This document shows, in pieces, positions 1-8,353 of a stretch of DNA of 30,401 nucleotides. The position numbers were made by a program, and so were the translations under genes. Origin of the DNA: DASTPP01 sp035762175 (GTDB taxonomy: Bacteria > Myxococcota_A > Polyangia > Polyangiales > Polyangiaceae). The stretch's first letter is position 1. Every line of letters begins with the position of its first letter. The DNA lies in the NCBI GenBank assembly GCA_035762175.1, contig DASTPP010000450.1, positions 1-30,401 on the forward strand. Direction: 5' to 3'. The notes beneath the pieces are model-generated. The model searched no databases, had not been told where the DNA came from, and saw nothing but the letters and a program-made list of their open reading frames with translations.

Positions 1-76
1 CTACTTCGCGCGTATGCTGCGTCCCGCCGCCACGGCGTAGCGATGCGCCCTTCTGGTGTGCAGCGAGGTCCGGTGG

Positions 77-1147
77 ATGATCCAGTGTGCGCAATGTGGT
101 GCTTGGAACAAGCCCACGGACAAATACTGCATGAACTGCGGTGCTCGCGTGGGCCCTGAGGGCCCGGGCGACGCCGTCGGGGGGCCGCCCGGCATGGGGC
201 CGGGCGCCGCGAAGTACGGCCCGCCGCAGGGGCCGTCGACCGGCCAAGGTGGGTACGCGGCCTCGGGCGGGCCCTACCCGCCCCCGATGCCCGGCGGCGG
301 CGGCGGGGGCTACCCGCCCACGCCGAGCGGGGGCGGCCCGGGCTACCCGCCGGCGCCGCCGCCGCCCCAGGGCGGCTTCGGCGGGGGCAACCCCGGGTAT
401 GGTCAACCGCCGCCCTACGGCCAGGGCTACCAGCCGCCCCAGCAGGGCTTCGGCCCGGGTCCGCAGCAAGGGGGCTTCGGCCCGCCGCAGCAGCCGGGTG
501 GTTTCGGCCCGCCGCAGCAGCCGGGCGGCTTCGGCCCGCCGCAGCAAGGCGGGTTCGGGCCGCCGCAGCCGAGCGGCTTCGGGCCGCCGCAGCAGCCGGG
601 CGGCTTCGGGCCGGGCTCGGGCGGCGGCGGGGGCTACCCGGGGCAGAGCTTCGGCGGGGGCGCGGGCTCGTACGGGCCGCCGCCGGCCGCCGACCCGCTC
701 GCGGCGACCGACTTCGCCAACGCCCGGCCCGGCAACGCGCCGCCGAACCCCTACGGGGGCGGGGCGGCGTCGGCGAACGGCGCCTTCGGCGGCGCGGCCG
801 CGGCGCCCGCCGGTCAGCGCGAGCTCGTCGGGTTCTTGATCTCGTACCAGGCCGACCCGCTCGGCAGCTTCTGGCCCCTCTACTCGGGCCGCAACCTCGT
901 CGGTCGGGCGGGCGCGGCCGAGGGGCTCGACATCTCGATCGCCGACCCGACGACCTCGTCGAACCACGCGGCGTTTTACATCGACGCCCAGAGCCGCGCG
1001 ACGCACGTCGAAGACCTCGGCTCGACCAACGGCACCTTCGTGAACGAAGACGCCATCGGGCCGCGGGGTCGGCGCGAGCTGCGCGACAACGACCGGGTGC
1101 GACTGGGTGGGTTTTCCATGGTCATCAAGGTCGTGCCCCGCCTTTGA
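77..1147 (+). CDS. Zinc-ribbon, Gly/Pro/Gln-rich FG-repeat, FHA-domain protein
   Basis: Probable cytoplasmic adaptor that binds phosphothreonine through a C-terminal FHA domain; 356 residues. A short zinc ribbon opens the protein (Cys4, Cys7, Cys18, Cys21). Residues about 30-255 are low complexity, rich in Gly, Pro, Gln, Tyr and Phe, with about six GGFGPPQQP-like units. The FHA domain covers about 265-350 and keeps GR (271-272), SSNH (294-297) and GSTNG (315-319), the phosphopeptide-binding signature. There is no signal peptide or membrane segment. The ATG at 77 was chosen because GAGG sits 8 nt upstream; an in-frame start at 56 would add seven residues ahead of the zinc ribbon. The next gene on the same strand starts 112 bp downstream and also carries an FHA domain, so the two probably read out the same kinase/phosphatase circuit. 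FHA assignment is firm; the partner is unknown. Confidence 0.85.
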   Translation: MIQCAQCGAWNKPTDKYCMNCGARVGPEGPGDAVGGPPGMGPGAAKYGPPQGPSTGQGGYAASGGPYPPPMPGGGGGGYPPTPSGGGPGYPPAPPPPQGGFGGGNPGYGQPPPYGQGYQPPQQGFGPGPQQGGFGPPQQPGGFGPPQQPGGFGPPQQGGFGPPQPSGFGPPQQPGGFGPGSGGGGGYPGQSFGGGAGSYGPPPAADPLAATDFANARPGNAPPNPYGGGAASANGAFGGAAAAPAGQRELVGFLISYQADPLGSFWPLYSGRNLVGRAGAAEGLDISIADPTTSSNHAAFYIDAQSRATHVEDLGSTNGTFVNEDAIGPRGRRELRDNDRVRLGGFSMVIKVVPRL

Positions 1148-1259
1148 CCTTTTGCCCCGGGCGTGTGAAAAAGGCGGTCGGCGGGCGGCCGGGCCCAGGG
1201 CCGCCGCCGCTCCGCCCGGGGGGCTCTCCCGGGCCGAACTGCTGCGGAGACACCACGCG

Positions 1260-3698
1260 ATGCGAATGCGCCTTGCCCTCCTCGTGCTCCTCCTCTGCTG
1301 TGGCCTGCTCCGGGCCGCGCCCGCGCTCGCGGCGCCGCAGGCCCAGATCTTGCGCATCGACCCGCGCGCCGGCCAGAACGAGGCCACGCCTATCCTGAAT
1401 ACGGTCATCGAGGTCGCGCAGAACAAGCGCATGAGCGAGGCGCTGCAAGACTGCGCCCTGCGCCGCGGCAACGACAACCTGGTGTGCGTCAGCGAGAAGC
1501 TCTCGCAGCCGCGGGCGCTCTTCTCGTCGTACGAGTTTCCCGAGCGAAACGCCGTCTTTACCGTCAGCGTCGACGGCGCCGACCTGCCGGCGAAGTTCGT
1601 CTCGAAGCACAAGTGGGGCGACAGCCAGAACATCCAGGGCGTCGGCACGGCCTGGCTCATCCTCATCGACGCGACGCTCGGCTCGCAGTTCGACGACGCC
1701 AAGGCCGTCGCGCTCGCGTTCGTGAACGCGATGGGCCCCCAAGACATCGCCGACGTCATGACGTTCGGCGACCGGCAGGTCGTCAGCGACACCAAGTGGG
1801 TGAGCGCGGCGACGCAGAAGGCCGCCCTCGCGGGGGCCGTGACGGGCGCGCGCGCGATGCCGCGCGAGGGCCGCGCCCGGCCGCTCTTCACCATCATCCG
1901 CAACGCCGTGACCGACGGCTTCCGCGAGCTCGGCAACGCGGGCCAGCAGGTGCAGGTGCCGCTGCACCAGGCGCTCGTCGTGCTCTCGAGCGGCGCGGCC
2001 GGCACCGACACGCTGACCACGGGCGCGGGCGCCGCGCAGCTCAACCAGTACCTGACCAAGGGCCGCTTCCCCGAAGAGAACACGGCGCTGCCGAAGACGC
2101 CGCTGCCGGCCATCTCGATCTTCTTCCCCGTCCCCGGGCTGACCGAAGAGTTCACGAAGAACGCCCAGGACTTCATGACCAACCTCGCCAACCCCGAGAT
2201 CGGCGGCTACTTCAACGTGGTCCGCGAGAACGGGGCGGCGGCCGGGCCGCCGATCGCGGCCGCCGTGCGCGACCGGTTCAACCAGATGTTCCTCGTGCGC
2301 TGGCGCGTCTCGTGCGTCGCGCCGACGGTCACGCAGAGCTTCAAGCTCAACTTCAGCAACGTCAACCCGCCGATCGCGGGCGACAACTCGTTCAAAGACG
2401 TGCCCATCGGCATCGACCCGACGACCTGGCCGCTCGACGTCAACGTCGAGTACACGAAGCAGATGGCCGACCGCGACCCGGTGCACCCGGGCGGCGACCT
2501 CAAGGTCTACGGCAACTTCTGCTGGGGCAGCAGCAAAGAGCGGGCGCAGGTCTACTTTCTGCCGACGGGCACGGCGCCGCCGGCCTCGATCTCGATTCAC
2601 AACGCCGACGAGGCGCGCAGGGCGCAGCAGCAGCTCGTCGCCATGGGCATGAACGGCCGCGCCACCGAGACGAGCGACGGGCACGCCGAGTTCGAGGTGC
2701 CCGAAAAAGAGAAGATCTTGTGGGGCAAGGGCAGCCAGGCCGTCGTGCGCCTGGTCGTCTACGACACGGTGGCCAAGCGCATGAGCGGCGCGACGGCCAC
2801 GACGGTGCTCACCCTCAAGGGCGGCGACAAGCCCTTCCCCTGGTGGATCCCCGCGATCGGCGTCTTCGGCCTGCTCGTGCTCGGCCTGCTCGTCGCGACG
2901 CTCGTGCGCTCGGGCGGCAACAAGCGCCGGCGCCCGATGCCGCCCCCCGTGGGCATGGGCGGCCCCCCCGGCCCCGGCGGCTACCCCGGCGGCCCCGGCC
3001 CCGGCCCCGGCGGCTACCCCGGCGGCCCCCCCGGCGGCCCCGGCGGCAACTACCCCGGCGGCCCCCCCGCCAACTTCGCCAGCAACACCCCCGAGCCCCC
3101 GCCGCCCGCGCCCGCCCCGGCCGGCCCCGTGCAGCCGACCGCGTACGCCATCCCCATGAGCGCGCTGCCGAACGGCGCCGCCCCGGCCGCGCCCGCGCCG
3201 GGCGCGGCCGGGCCGAGCCCCTCGCCGCCCTCGGCCACGCCGAGCCCCGAGTTTCTCTACGGCGACAAGCCCCCCCAGTTCGGCCTCACCACCGGCCAGC
3301 CCGCCGTCGCGCAGCCGCCGCAGAACCCCTACGCCCCCGAGGGCGGCAAGGGCGCCACCATGGCGATGCCGCAGGCGGGCGCCAACGGGCACGCCAACGG
3401 CCACGGCCACCGCGCCCTGATGTCCGGCCAGGCCGGCACCTTCACCATCACGCCGGGCTCCGAGGTGCGCGTCGGGCGCGACGCGGCGCAGTGCCAGATC
3501 GTCCTGACCGAGCCGCGCGTCTCGAGCGTGCATGCCACCGTCAAGCTCGACGCCGGCCAGCTCCTCGTGCGCGACGAGCGCAGCAACAACGGCACCATGC
3601 TCAACGGCGCACCCGTCTCGCCCGGCCTCTGGACGAGCGTGCCGCCCGGCTCGCTCGTGCGCTTCGGCCCCTCCGAGTTCAGCGTCCGGCTCGAGTAG
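1260..3698 (+). CDS. Membrane protein with extracytoplasmic vWA-like domain and cytoplasmic FHA domain
   Basis: Probable transmembrane signalling protein of 812 residues. A signal peptide occupies residues 1-24, with a predicted cut after Ala-Leu-Ala. The following ~500 residues look extracytoplasmic and contain a vWA-like segment: hydrophobic strand LILID ending at Asp137, then ATLGS. This is a degenerate MIDAS, where the family motif is DxSxS, so metal binding is uncertain. One membrane helix covers about 528-549 and is followed by a basic stop-transfer patch, a long Pro/Gly/Ala-rich cytoplasmic linker, and an FHA domain at about 725-810 (GR 739-740, S755xxH758, then NNGT). The ATG at 1260 has GGAG about 10 nt upstream and gives an intact signal peptide. 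The PP2C gene begins 6 bp after the stop, indicating one operon. Topology and FHA are well supported; the vWA call is moderate and the ligand unknown. Confidence 0.8.
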   Translation: MRMRLALLVLLLCCGLLRAAPALAAPQAQILRIDPRAGQNEATPILNTVIEVAQNKRMSEALQDCALRRGNDNLVCVSEKLSQPRALFSSYEFPERNAVFTVSVDGADLPAKFVSKHKWGDSQNIQGVGTAWLILIDATLGSQFDDAKAVALAFVNAMGPQDIADVMTFGDRQVVSDTKWVSAATQKAALAGAVTGARAMPREGRARPLFTIIRNAVTDGFRELGNAGQQVQVPLHQALVVLSSGAAGTDTLTTGAGAAQLNQYLTKGRFPEENTALPKTPLPAISIFFPVPGLTEEFTKNAQDFMTNLANPEIGGYFNVVRENGAAAGPPIAAAVRDRFNQMFLVRWRVSCVAPTVTQSFKLNFSNVNPPIAGDNSFKDVPIGIDPTTWPLDVNVEYTKQMADRDPVHPGGDLKVYGNFCWGSSKERAQVYFLPTGTAPPASISIHNADEARRAQQQLVAMGMNGRATETSDGHAEFEVPEKEKILWGKGSQAVVRLVVYDTVAKRMSGATATTVLTLKGGDKPFPWWIPAIGVFGLLVLGLLVATLVRSGGNKRRRPMPPPVGMGGPPGPGGYPGGPGPGPGGYPGGPPGGPGGNYPGGPPANFASNTPEPPPPAPAPAGPVQPTAYAIPMSALPNGAAPAAPAPGAAGPSPSPPSATPSPEFLYGDKPPQFGLTTGQPAVAQPPQNPYAPEGGKGATMAMPQAGANGHANGHGHRALMSGQAGTFTITPGSEVRVGRDAAQCQIVLTEPRVSSVHATVKLDAGQLLVRDERSNNGTMLNGAPVSPGLWTSVPPGSLVRFGPSEFSVRLE

Positions 3699-3704
3699 CG
3701 CCCG

Positions 3705-5516
3705 GTGACCCCGACGCCCTGGCCGAAGCTGGCCTTCGCCCAGCGCAGTGACCCGGGCCGCGACCCTGCCAAGCAGGTCAACGAAGACGCGGCCCACTAC
3801 CAGGAGACCCCCCTCGGTCACCTGCTGGTCGTCTGCGACGGCATGGGCGGGCACGCCTCGGGCCGCGAGGCGAGCAACCTCGCCATCGCCACCATCGCGC
3901 GCGAGGTCTCGGCCGCGCCGCCCACGTCGAACCCGGGCGAGGTGCTGCGCAACGCCATCGTCAACGCCGGCCGGCAGGTCTTCTCGCTCGGCGGCATCGA
4001 CAACAACCCCTCGCGCCCGGGCTCGACCTGCGTCGCGGTGCTCGTGCACCCGGGCGGCACCGAGGTGGCGCACATCGGCGATAGCCGCGCCTACCTCCTG
4101 CGCAAGGGGCAGCTCTGGCCGCTGACGCGCGACCACTCGATGGTGCAGCAGATGGTCGACGCGGGCCTCCTGCGCCCCGAAGAGGCCGCGACGCACCCCG
4201 ACAGCAACAAGATCACGCGCGCGCTCGGCATGCGGCCCGACTCCGACGTCGAGCTGCGGCTCGAGCCGATGCTGCAAGAGCCGCGCGACCTCTTTTTGCT
4301 CATCACCGACGGCGTGTCCGACGTCGTGCCCGATTCCGACTTGCACGCGATGGCGAGCGCGGCCGTCGAGTCGGGCAACGTCGAGCAGTTCTGCGAGCAG
4401 CTCATCGCGCTCGCCAACAGCCGCGGCGGCCCCGACAACTGCACCGTGCAGGCCGCGCTCATCGTCGAGCCCGGCCTCGACGCCGAGAAGGTGCGCCTGC
4501 GCGCCCCGGCGCCGACGCAGGTCGACCTCGCGGGCCCGGCCGGGCTCGCCCTCGACTTCGGCACGCCCGTCCCGACCGGCCCCCTGCCGGCGGCCCCGGC
4601 CCAGCCCGCGGCCCCCGCCCCGGCGGCCGGGCGCGGCCCGCAGCGCACCATGCCGCTCGCCACGGTCCCCGCCGACCTGGGCGCCGCGCCCCGCCCCTCG
4701 CCCGCCCCCCAGCCCGCGCCCCAGCCGCCCTTCGCCGCCGCCCCCCAGCCCGCGGCCGCGTTCGGCGCCGCCCCGCCCGCCGCCGCGTTCGGCGCCGCCC
4801 CGCAGCCCGGGGCCGCCTTCAACGCCGGCGCCGCGCCCGCCGAGGCGCCCCCCGCCGCCGGCCCCCCGGCGGGCGGCGGACGGGCGCGCGTCGCGGGCGG
4901 CACCATCCCCTTCGCGCTCACGCCCGCGGCGGGCATGCCGGCCGCGGGCTCGCCCGGCGTCGGCATCATCGTGCCGCCCGGCGCCGCGCCGCCCGGCGCC
5001 GCGCCGCCCGGTGCCGCGCCGCCCGGGGGCGCCCAGGCCGGCATGAGCCCGGCCGCCACGCCCCAGCCCGCGCCCGCGCCCGCCCAGCCGGTGGCCGCGC
5101 CGGCGGCGCCCACGCGGCGATGGGGCTGGGTCGTCTTCGGCGTGGTGCTCTTTCTGGTCGGCGCCGCGCTCGTCGCCGGCATCGTCTGGTACATCGAGAA
5201 CGAAGACGAAGAGCCGCCCGCGCTGCCCGACGCGCCCGCGGCGAGCGAGAGCGGTACGATGCCGAGCGAGCCCGTGCCCGCCGCGCCGCCCCCGTACGTG
5301 CCGATCCCGCACGCGACGCCGACGCACCACCCGCACCCGCGCCCGCCGCACTCGGTGCCCGCGCCGCCCGCGCCGACCGTGCTGCCCTCGATCCGGGTGT
5401 CGCCGCCCCCCAAGCCGCCCCCGACGCCGCCCACCGCGATCGTGCCGGCCCCGCCGCCGCCCAAGACCGCGCCGCCGCCGGGGCCGGTCGTGCCCGCGCC
5501 CCCGCCGACGCGCTGA
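3705..5516 (+). CDS. Membrane-anchored PP2C-type Ser/Thr protein phosphatase
   Basis: Metal-dependent phosphatase expected to remove phosphate from Ser/Thr residues on cytoplasmic proteins; 603 residues. The PP2C domain occupies about 1-265 with its acidic metal ligands present: NED at 26-28, DGMGGH with Asp45, IGDSRAY, TDG with Asp202, and GPDN with Asp244. A Pro/Ala linker of about 200 residues follows, including AAPPG and AFGAAP repeats. One membrane helix lies at about 475-498, preceded by Arg-Arg. The last ~100 residues are Pro-rich with a His cluster and probably lie outside the membrane. The GTG start is 6 bp after the vWA/FHA gene, so the phosphatase is probably co-translated with it. 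This matches the known pairing of PP2C with FHA readers in bacterial Hanks-kinase circuits. No kinase gene is adjacent; the nearest in the window is at 23093-24529. Confidence 0.93.
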   Translation: MTPTPWPKLAFAQRSDPGRDPAKQVNEDAAHYQETPLGHLLVVCDGMGGHASGREASNLAIATIAREVSAAPPTSNPGEVLRNAIVNAGRQVFSLGGIDNNPSRPGSTCVAVLVHPGGTEVAHIGDSRAYLLRKGQLWPLTRDHSMVQQMVDAGLLRPEEAATHPDSNKITRALGMRPDSDVELRLEPMLQEPRDLFLLITDGVSDVVPDSDLHAMASAAVESGNVEQFCEQLIALANSRGGPDNCTVQAALIVEPGLDAEKVRLRAPAPTQVDLAGPAGLALDFGTPVPTGPLPAAPAQPAAPAPAAGRGPQRTMPLATVPADLGAAPRPSPAPQPAPQPPFAAAPQPAAAFGAAPPAAAFGAAPQPGAAFNAGAAPAEAPPAAGPPAGGGRARVAGGTIPFALTPAAGMPAAGSPGVGIIVPPGAAPPGAAPPGAAPPGGAQAGMSPAATPQPAPAPAQPVAAPAAPTRRWGWVVFGVVLFLVGAALVAGIVWYIENEDEEPPALPDAPAASESGTMPSEPVPAAPPPYVPIPHATPTHHPHPRPPHSVPAPPAPTVLPSIRVSPPPKPPPTPPTAIVPAPPPPKTAPPPGPVVPAPPPTR

Positions 5517-5521
5517 GCGGC

Positions 5522-5535
5522 GGGGCGCGCGCCCC
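5522..5535. terminator. GC palindrome between convergent genes
   Basis: A perfect 14-bp palindrome, GGGGCGCGCGCCCC, lies in the 45-bp gap between the converging stops of the PP2C gene and gatB. It could fold on either strand. There is no T-tract, so it is not a classical intrinsic terminator. Confidence 0.35.
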
Positions 5536-5561
5536 GGCCCGGCGCGCCCGCGGGCCGCGCG

Positions 5562-6998
5562 TCAGCCGCCGCCCTCGAGCAGGCGCTTGAGCAGGGCGTT
5601 GACGAGCGCGGGGTTCGCGCGGCCCGACGTCTCCTTCATGACCGCGCCGACGAAGTAGCCGAGCAGGTTCGCCTTGCCGGCGCGGTAGCCGGCGACCTGC
5701 TTGGGGTTCGCCTCGAGCACGCGCCGGCAGGCGGCCTCGAGCGCGGCCTCGTCGCTCGTGACGGCGAGCCCGTGCTCGCGCACGTAGGCCTCGGGGCTCG
5801 CGTCGCCCCCGGCGACGGCGGCGTAGACGTCCTTCGCCTGCTTGCCGCTGATCGTGCCCGCGTCGACGAGGCGCAAGAGCTCGGCGACCTGCCCGGGGCG
5901 CGCGGCGAACGTGGCCTCGAGGCCCTCGGTGCGCGCGCCCGCGAGCACCTCGCCCATGACGAAGTTGGCGAGCTTCTTCGCCTCGCCTCCGTAGAGCGCG
6001 AGGGCCCCGTCGAAGAACCCGAGAAAGCCCGGGTGCCCGGTGAGCACGCGCGCCGCGTAGGGCGAGAGGCCGAGCCGCTCGAGGCGCGCGCGCGCCGCCT
6101 CGGGGGTGCGCGCGGCCGCCTCGCGCTCTTCGCGCACGAGCTCGGGCCCGAGCGCGAGCGGCGGCAGGTCGGGCTCGGGGAAGTAGCGGTAGTCGTGCGC
6201 GTCCTCCTTCGAGCGCAGCGTGTACGTCCTGCCCTCGCGCTCGCTCCAGCCGCGGGTCTCTTGCACGACGCGGCCGCCCGACTCGAGGAGGGCGACCTGC
6301 CGCTGCGCCTCGTAGTCGATCGCCTTCTGCACGAAGCGGAACGAGTTCACGTTCTTGATCTCGCAGCGCGTGCCGAGCTTCGTCTCGCCGACGGGCCGCA
6401 CCGAGACGTTGGCGTCGCAGCGGAAGCTGCCCTCTTCGAGGTTGCCGTCGTTGACGCCGAGGAACATGAGCAAGTCGCGCAGCGCCTTGAGGTACGCGGC
6501 CGCCTCGGCGCCCGAGCCGAGCTCGGGCGCGCCGACGATCTCGGCGAGCGGGGTGCCGGCGCGGTTCAGGTCGACGACCGACTCGTCGCCCCGGCCGTGC
6601 AGGGTCTTGCCCGCGTCCTCTTCGAGGTGCAGCCGCTCGAGCCGCACCTCGCGCGGCTCGCCCCCCTCGGGCTCGATGCGCAGGCGCCCGCCGGTGGCGA
6701 GCGGCCGGTCGTACTGGCTGATCTGGTAGCCCTTCGGCAGGTCGGGGTAGAAGTAGTTCTTGCGCGCGAAGACGCTCGTCTCGTGCACCGTCATGCCGAG
6801 CCCGAGCGCGGCGCGCACGCCGAGGCGCACCGCCCGGCGGTTGAGCACCGGCAGGGCGCCCGGCAGCCCGAGGCAGACCGGGCAGACGTGCGCGTTCGGC
6901 GGCGCGCCGAACGACGTCGGGCAGGCGCAGAAGGCCTTCGACGCGGTCAAGAGCTGGGCGTGGACTTCGAGGCCGACGACGGCTTCGTACGCGGGCAT
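5562..6998 (-). CDS. gatB: Asp-tRNA(Asn)/Glu-tRNA(Gln) amidotransferase subunit B
   Basis: GatB is the kinase/tRNA-binding subunit of GatCAB, which converts Glu-tRNA(Gln) and, in many bacteria, Asp-tRNA(Asn) to the correctly charged form. The predicted protein is 478 residues, normal for the family. Its N-terminus YEAVVGLEVHAQL is characteristic, followed by a Cys-rich zinc site (FCACP, then CPVCLGLPGALPVLN), and later FYPDLPKGYQISQYDRP, DVNRAGTPL-like and RCDANVSVR motifs. The C-terminal tRNA-binding helical (YqeY-like) domain ends in NALLKRLLEGGG. The start at 6998 was preferred because it gives the usual short lead into YEAVVGLEVH; an in-frame ATG at 7049 would add 17 atypical residues, and neither has a clear ribosome-binding site. 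gatA and gatC are not in the window. It converges with the PP2C gene and diverges from the HEAT-protein gene. Confidence 0.96.
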   Translation of the reverse strand: MPAYEAVVGLEVHAQLLTASKAFCACPTSFGAPPNAHVCPVCLGLPGALPVLNRRAVRLGVRAALGLGMTVHETSVFARKNYFYPDLPKGYQISQYDRPLATGGRLRIEPEGGEPREVRLERLHLEEDAGKTLHGRGDESVVDLNRAGTPLAEIVGAPELGSGAEAAAYLKALRDLLMFLGVNDGNLEEGSFRCDANVSVRPVGETKLGTRCEIKNVNSFRFVQKAIDYEAQRQVALLESGGRVVQETRGWSEREGRTYTLRSKEDAHDYRYFPEPDLPPLALGPELVREEREAAARTPEAARARLERLGLSPYAARVLTGHPGFLGFFDGALALYGGEAKKLANFVMGEVLAGARTEGLEATFAARPGQVAELLRLVDAGTISGKQAKDVYAAVAGGDASPEAYVREHGLAVTSDEAALEAACRRVLEANPKQVAGYRAGKANLLGYFVGAVMKETSGRANPALVNALLKRLLEGGG

Positions 6999-7167
6999 TT
7001 CGCCCGGGCTTAGCACGGCCGCCGGGCGGCGCCCCCCGAATGCCGCCATGCGGCGAAGCGTTCATTGCCCATAGCGAGCTGTAATTTTTCACATTTGCGC
7101 GCCGCCGAGCCGAAAACTCGCCCCGGCGCCGTCTCAGAAAGCCTTTTTCCTCGGCGATGAACAGAGG

Positions 7168-7173
7168 TACTGT
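7168..7173 (+). promoter_or_regulatory. Candidate -10 box, possibly for leaderless start at 7181
   Basis: TACTGT lies 7 nt before GTG 7181, with a weak TTTTCC 17 nt further upstream. The surrounding GGTACTGTCCC with GGTGCGA downstream is shared with the rpmG leader near 16638. Confidence 0.35.
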
Positions 7174-7180
7174 CCCGGGG

Positions 7181-8353
7181 GTGCGAAGGCCCCCTCCCAG
7201 CCCGCCGGCCCGCCCCGCCGAAGGGCGCTACCGCTGGGTCGGCACCGCGGGCGCGGCGGCGCTGCTCGTCGCGTTCTGGGCCGCCTTCTGGCCCCGCGGC
7301 AAGCCCGAGGTCGCGCCCCCGGCGCCCGGCGCCGAGGCGCCCGCGCCGGGCGAGGCCGCGCCGGGTGAGGCCGCGCGGCACCGGCCGAGCGAAGAAGACG
7401 TGGTGCCGATGCCCGGCTGCTTCCGCGGGCTGCGCGAGTTCGACCGGCACGCGACGCTCGCCGACCTGCGCGCGGCCATCCTGCGCGGCGGCCTCGACCA
7501 GCCCTTCGCCGAGTACCTGCGCGGGCGGCTGGCCGAGCTCATCGGCGGCGCGCCCGAGCGCGCCCGGGCGGTGCTCGCGTGGGCCAAAGAGGCCTCGGGC
7601 GCCGAGCTCGAGGTCCTCCTGGGCGCGATCAAAGACTCGGCCGCCGTGCACGACCCGGGCGTCGCCGAGAGCCTGCTCGCGACGGGCGAAGACAAGGCCG
7701 CGGCGACCGACCTGCGCGCCGCCGCGCTCGACGCGCTCGAGACGCAGCACAAGCTCGAGCCGGCGACCATGGCGCGGCTCAAGGCGATCGCGCTCGACGA
7801 CGGGGCCGACGCCCCGGCGTGGCTGGCGACCCGCACGCTCGGCCGGGTGATGAAAGAAGACTTCGAGCACGGCGGCTCGTTCGAGCCCTACTGGCGCGAG
7901 CTGCTCGCGATCGGGCAGACCTCGCGCGAGACCCAGGTGCAGCTGCTCGCGCTCGAGATGCCCTCGTACGCCGACCCGGTGCTCGGCCGCGAGTCGATCG
8001 ACGCGCTCGCGCAGATCATGCGCACCGACCCCGACCGCGCCGTGCGCGAGATGGCCGCCCACCGGCTCTCGGTCACGAAAGACCCCGACAAGGTGCTCGC
8101 GATCTACCGCCAGGCCTTCCCGGCCGAGCGCGACGAGTGCGTGCGCTGGGCCATCTTTCGGTTCACCGTCCGGGTCGCCGGCGCCGGGGCGCTGCCCCTG
8201 CTCGCCGAGTTTGCCGCGATCGACCGGCGCTTCAAAGAAGACCACCAAGACTTCGTGACGCTCTACGCGTCGGGCACGACCGACTTCGCGCGCATCTGGA
8301 CGGGCAAGGAGGAGCGGCACCAATGCCTGGGCGAGGAAGGCGAAGAGCGTTGA
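7181..8353 (+). CDS. Membrane-anchored HEAT-like helical-repeat protein
   Basis: Function not recognised. The protein has about 390 residues: a short Pro/Arg-rich start, one membrane helix at about 19-38 (AALLVAFWAAFW), a Pro/Ala/Glu linker, then roughly 300 residues of paired amphipathic helices with Leu/Ala spacing, resembling HEAT/ARM repeats and probably outside the membrane. The start is uncertain. ATG 7157 is the longer option, but it has no ribosome-binding site and lies upstream of a possible -10 box at 7168; GTG 7181 lies 7 nt after that box and would be leaderless. The next gene overlaps its 3' end by 31 nt and has the same architecture (leader, linker, Cys with LPGM or MPGC, helical repeats), so the two look like coupled paralogues. 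A protein-interaction or scaffold role is inference only. Confidence 0.7.
   Translation: MRRPPPSPPARPAEGRYRWVGTAGAAALLVAFWAAFWPRGKPEVAPPAPGAEAPAPGEAAPGEAARHRPSEEDVVPMPGCFRGLREFDRHATLADLRAAILRGGLDQPFAEYLRGRLAELIGGAPERARAVLAWAKEASGAELEVLLGAIKDSAAVHDPGVAESLLATGEDKAAATDLRAAALDALETQHKLEPATMARLKAIALDDGADAPAWLATRTLGRVMKEDFEHGGSFEPYWRELLAIGQTSRETQVQLLALEMPSYADPVLGRESIDALAQIMRTDPDRAVREMAAHRLSVTKDPDKVLAIYRQAFPAERDECVRWAIFRFTVRVAGAGALPLLAEFAAIDRRFKEDHQDFVTLYASGTTDFARIWTGKEERHQCLGEEGEER

Noticed and set aside
1..76. Coding sequence at the left edge
   Set aside because: The minus-strand frame ending at position 1 is antisense to the zinc-ribbon start and shows no motif; no plus-strand gene end is visible.
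1125..5351. 1408-codon open frame on the minus strand
   Set aside because: It lies opposite three genes with clear domains; its product is Arg/Gly/Ala/His-rich with no recognisable motif, a shadow caused by high GC.
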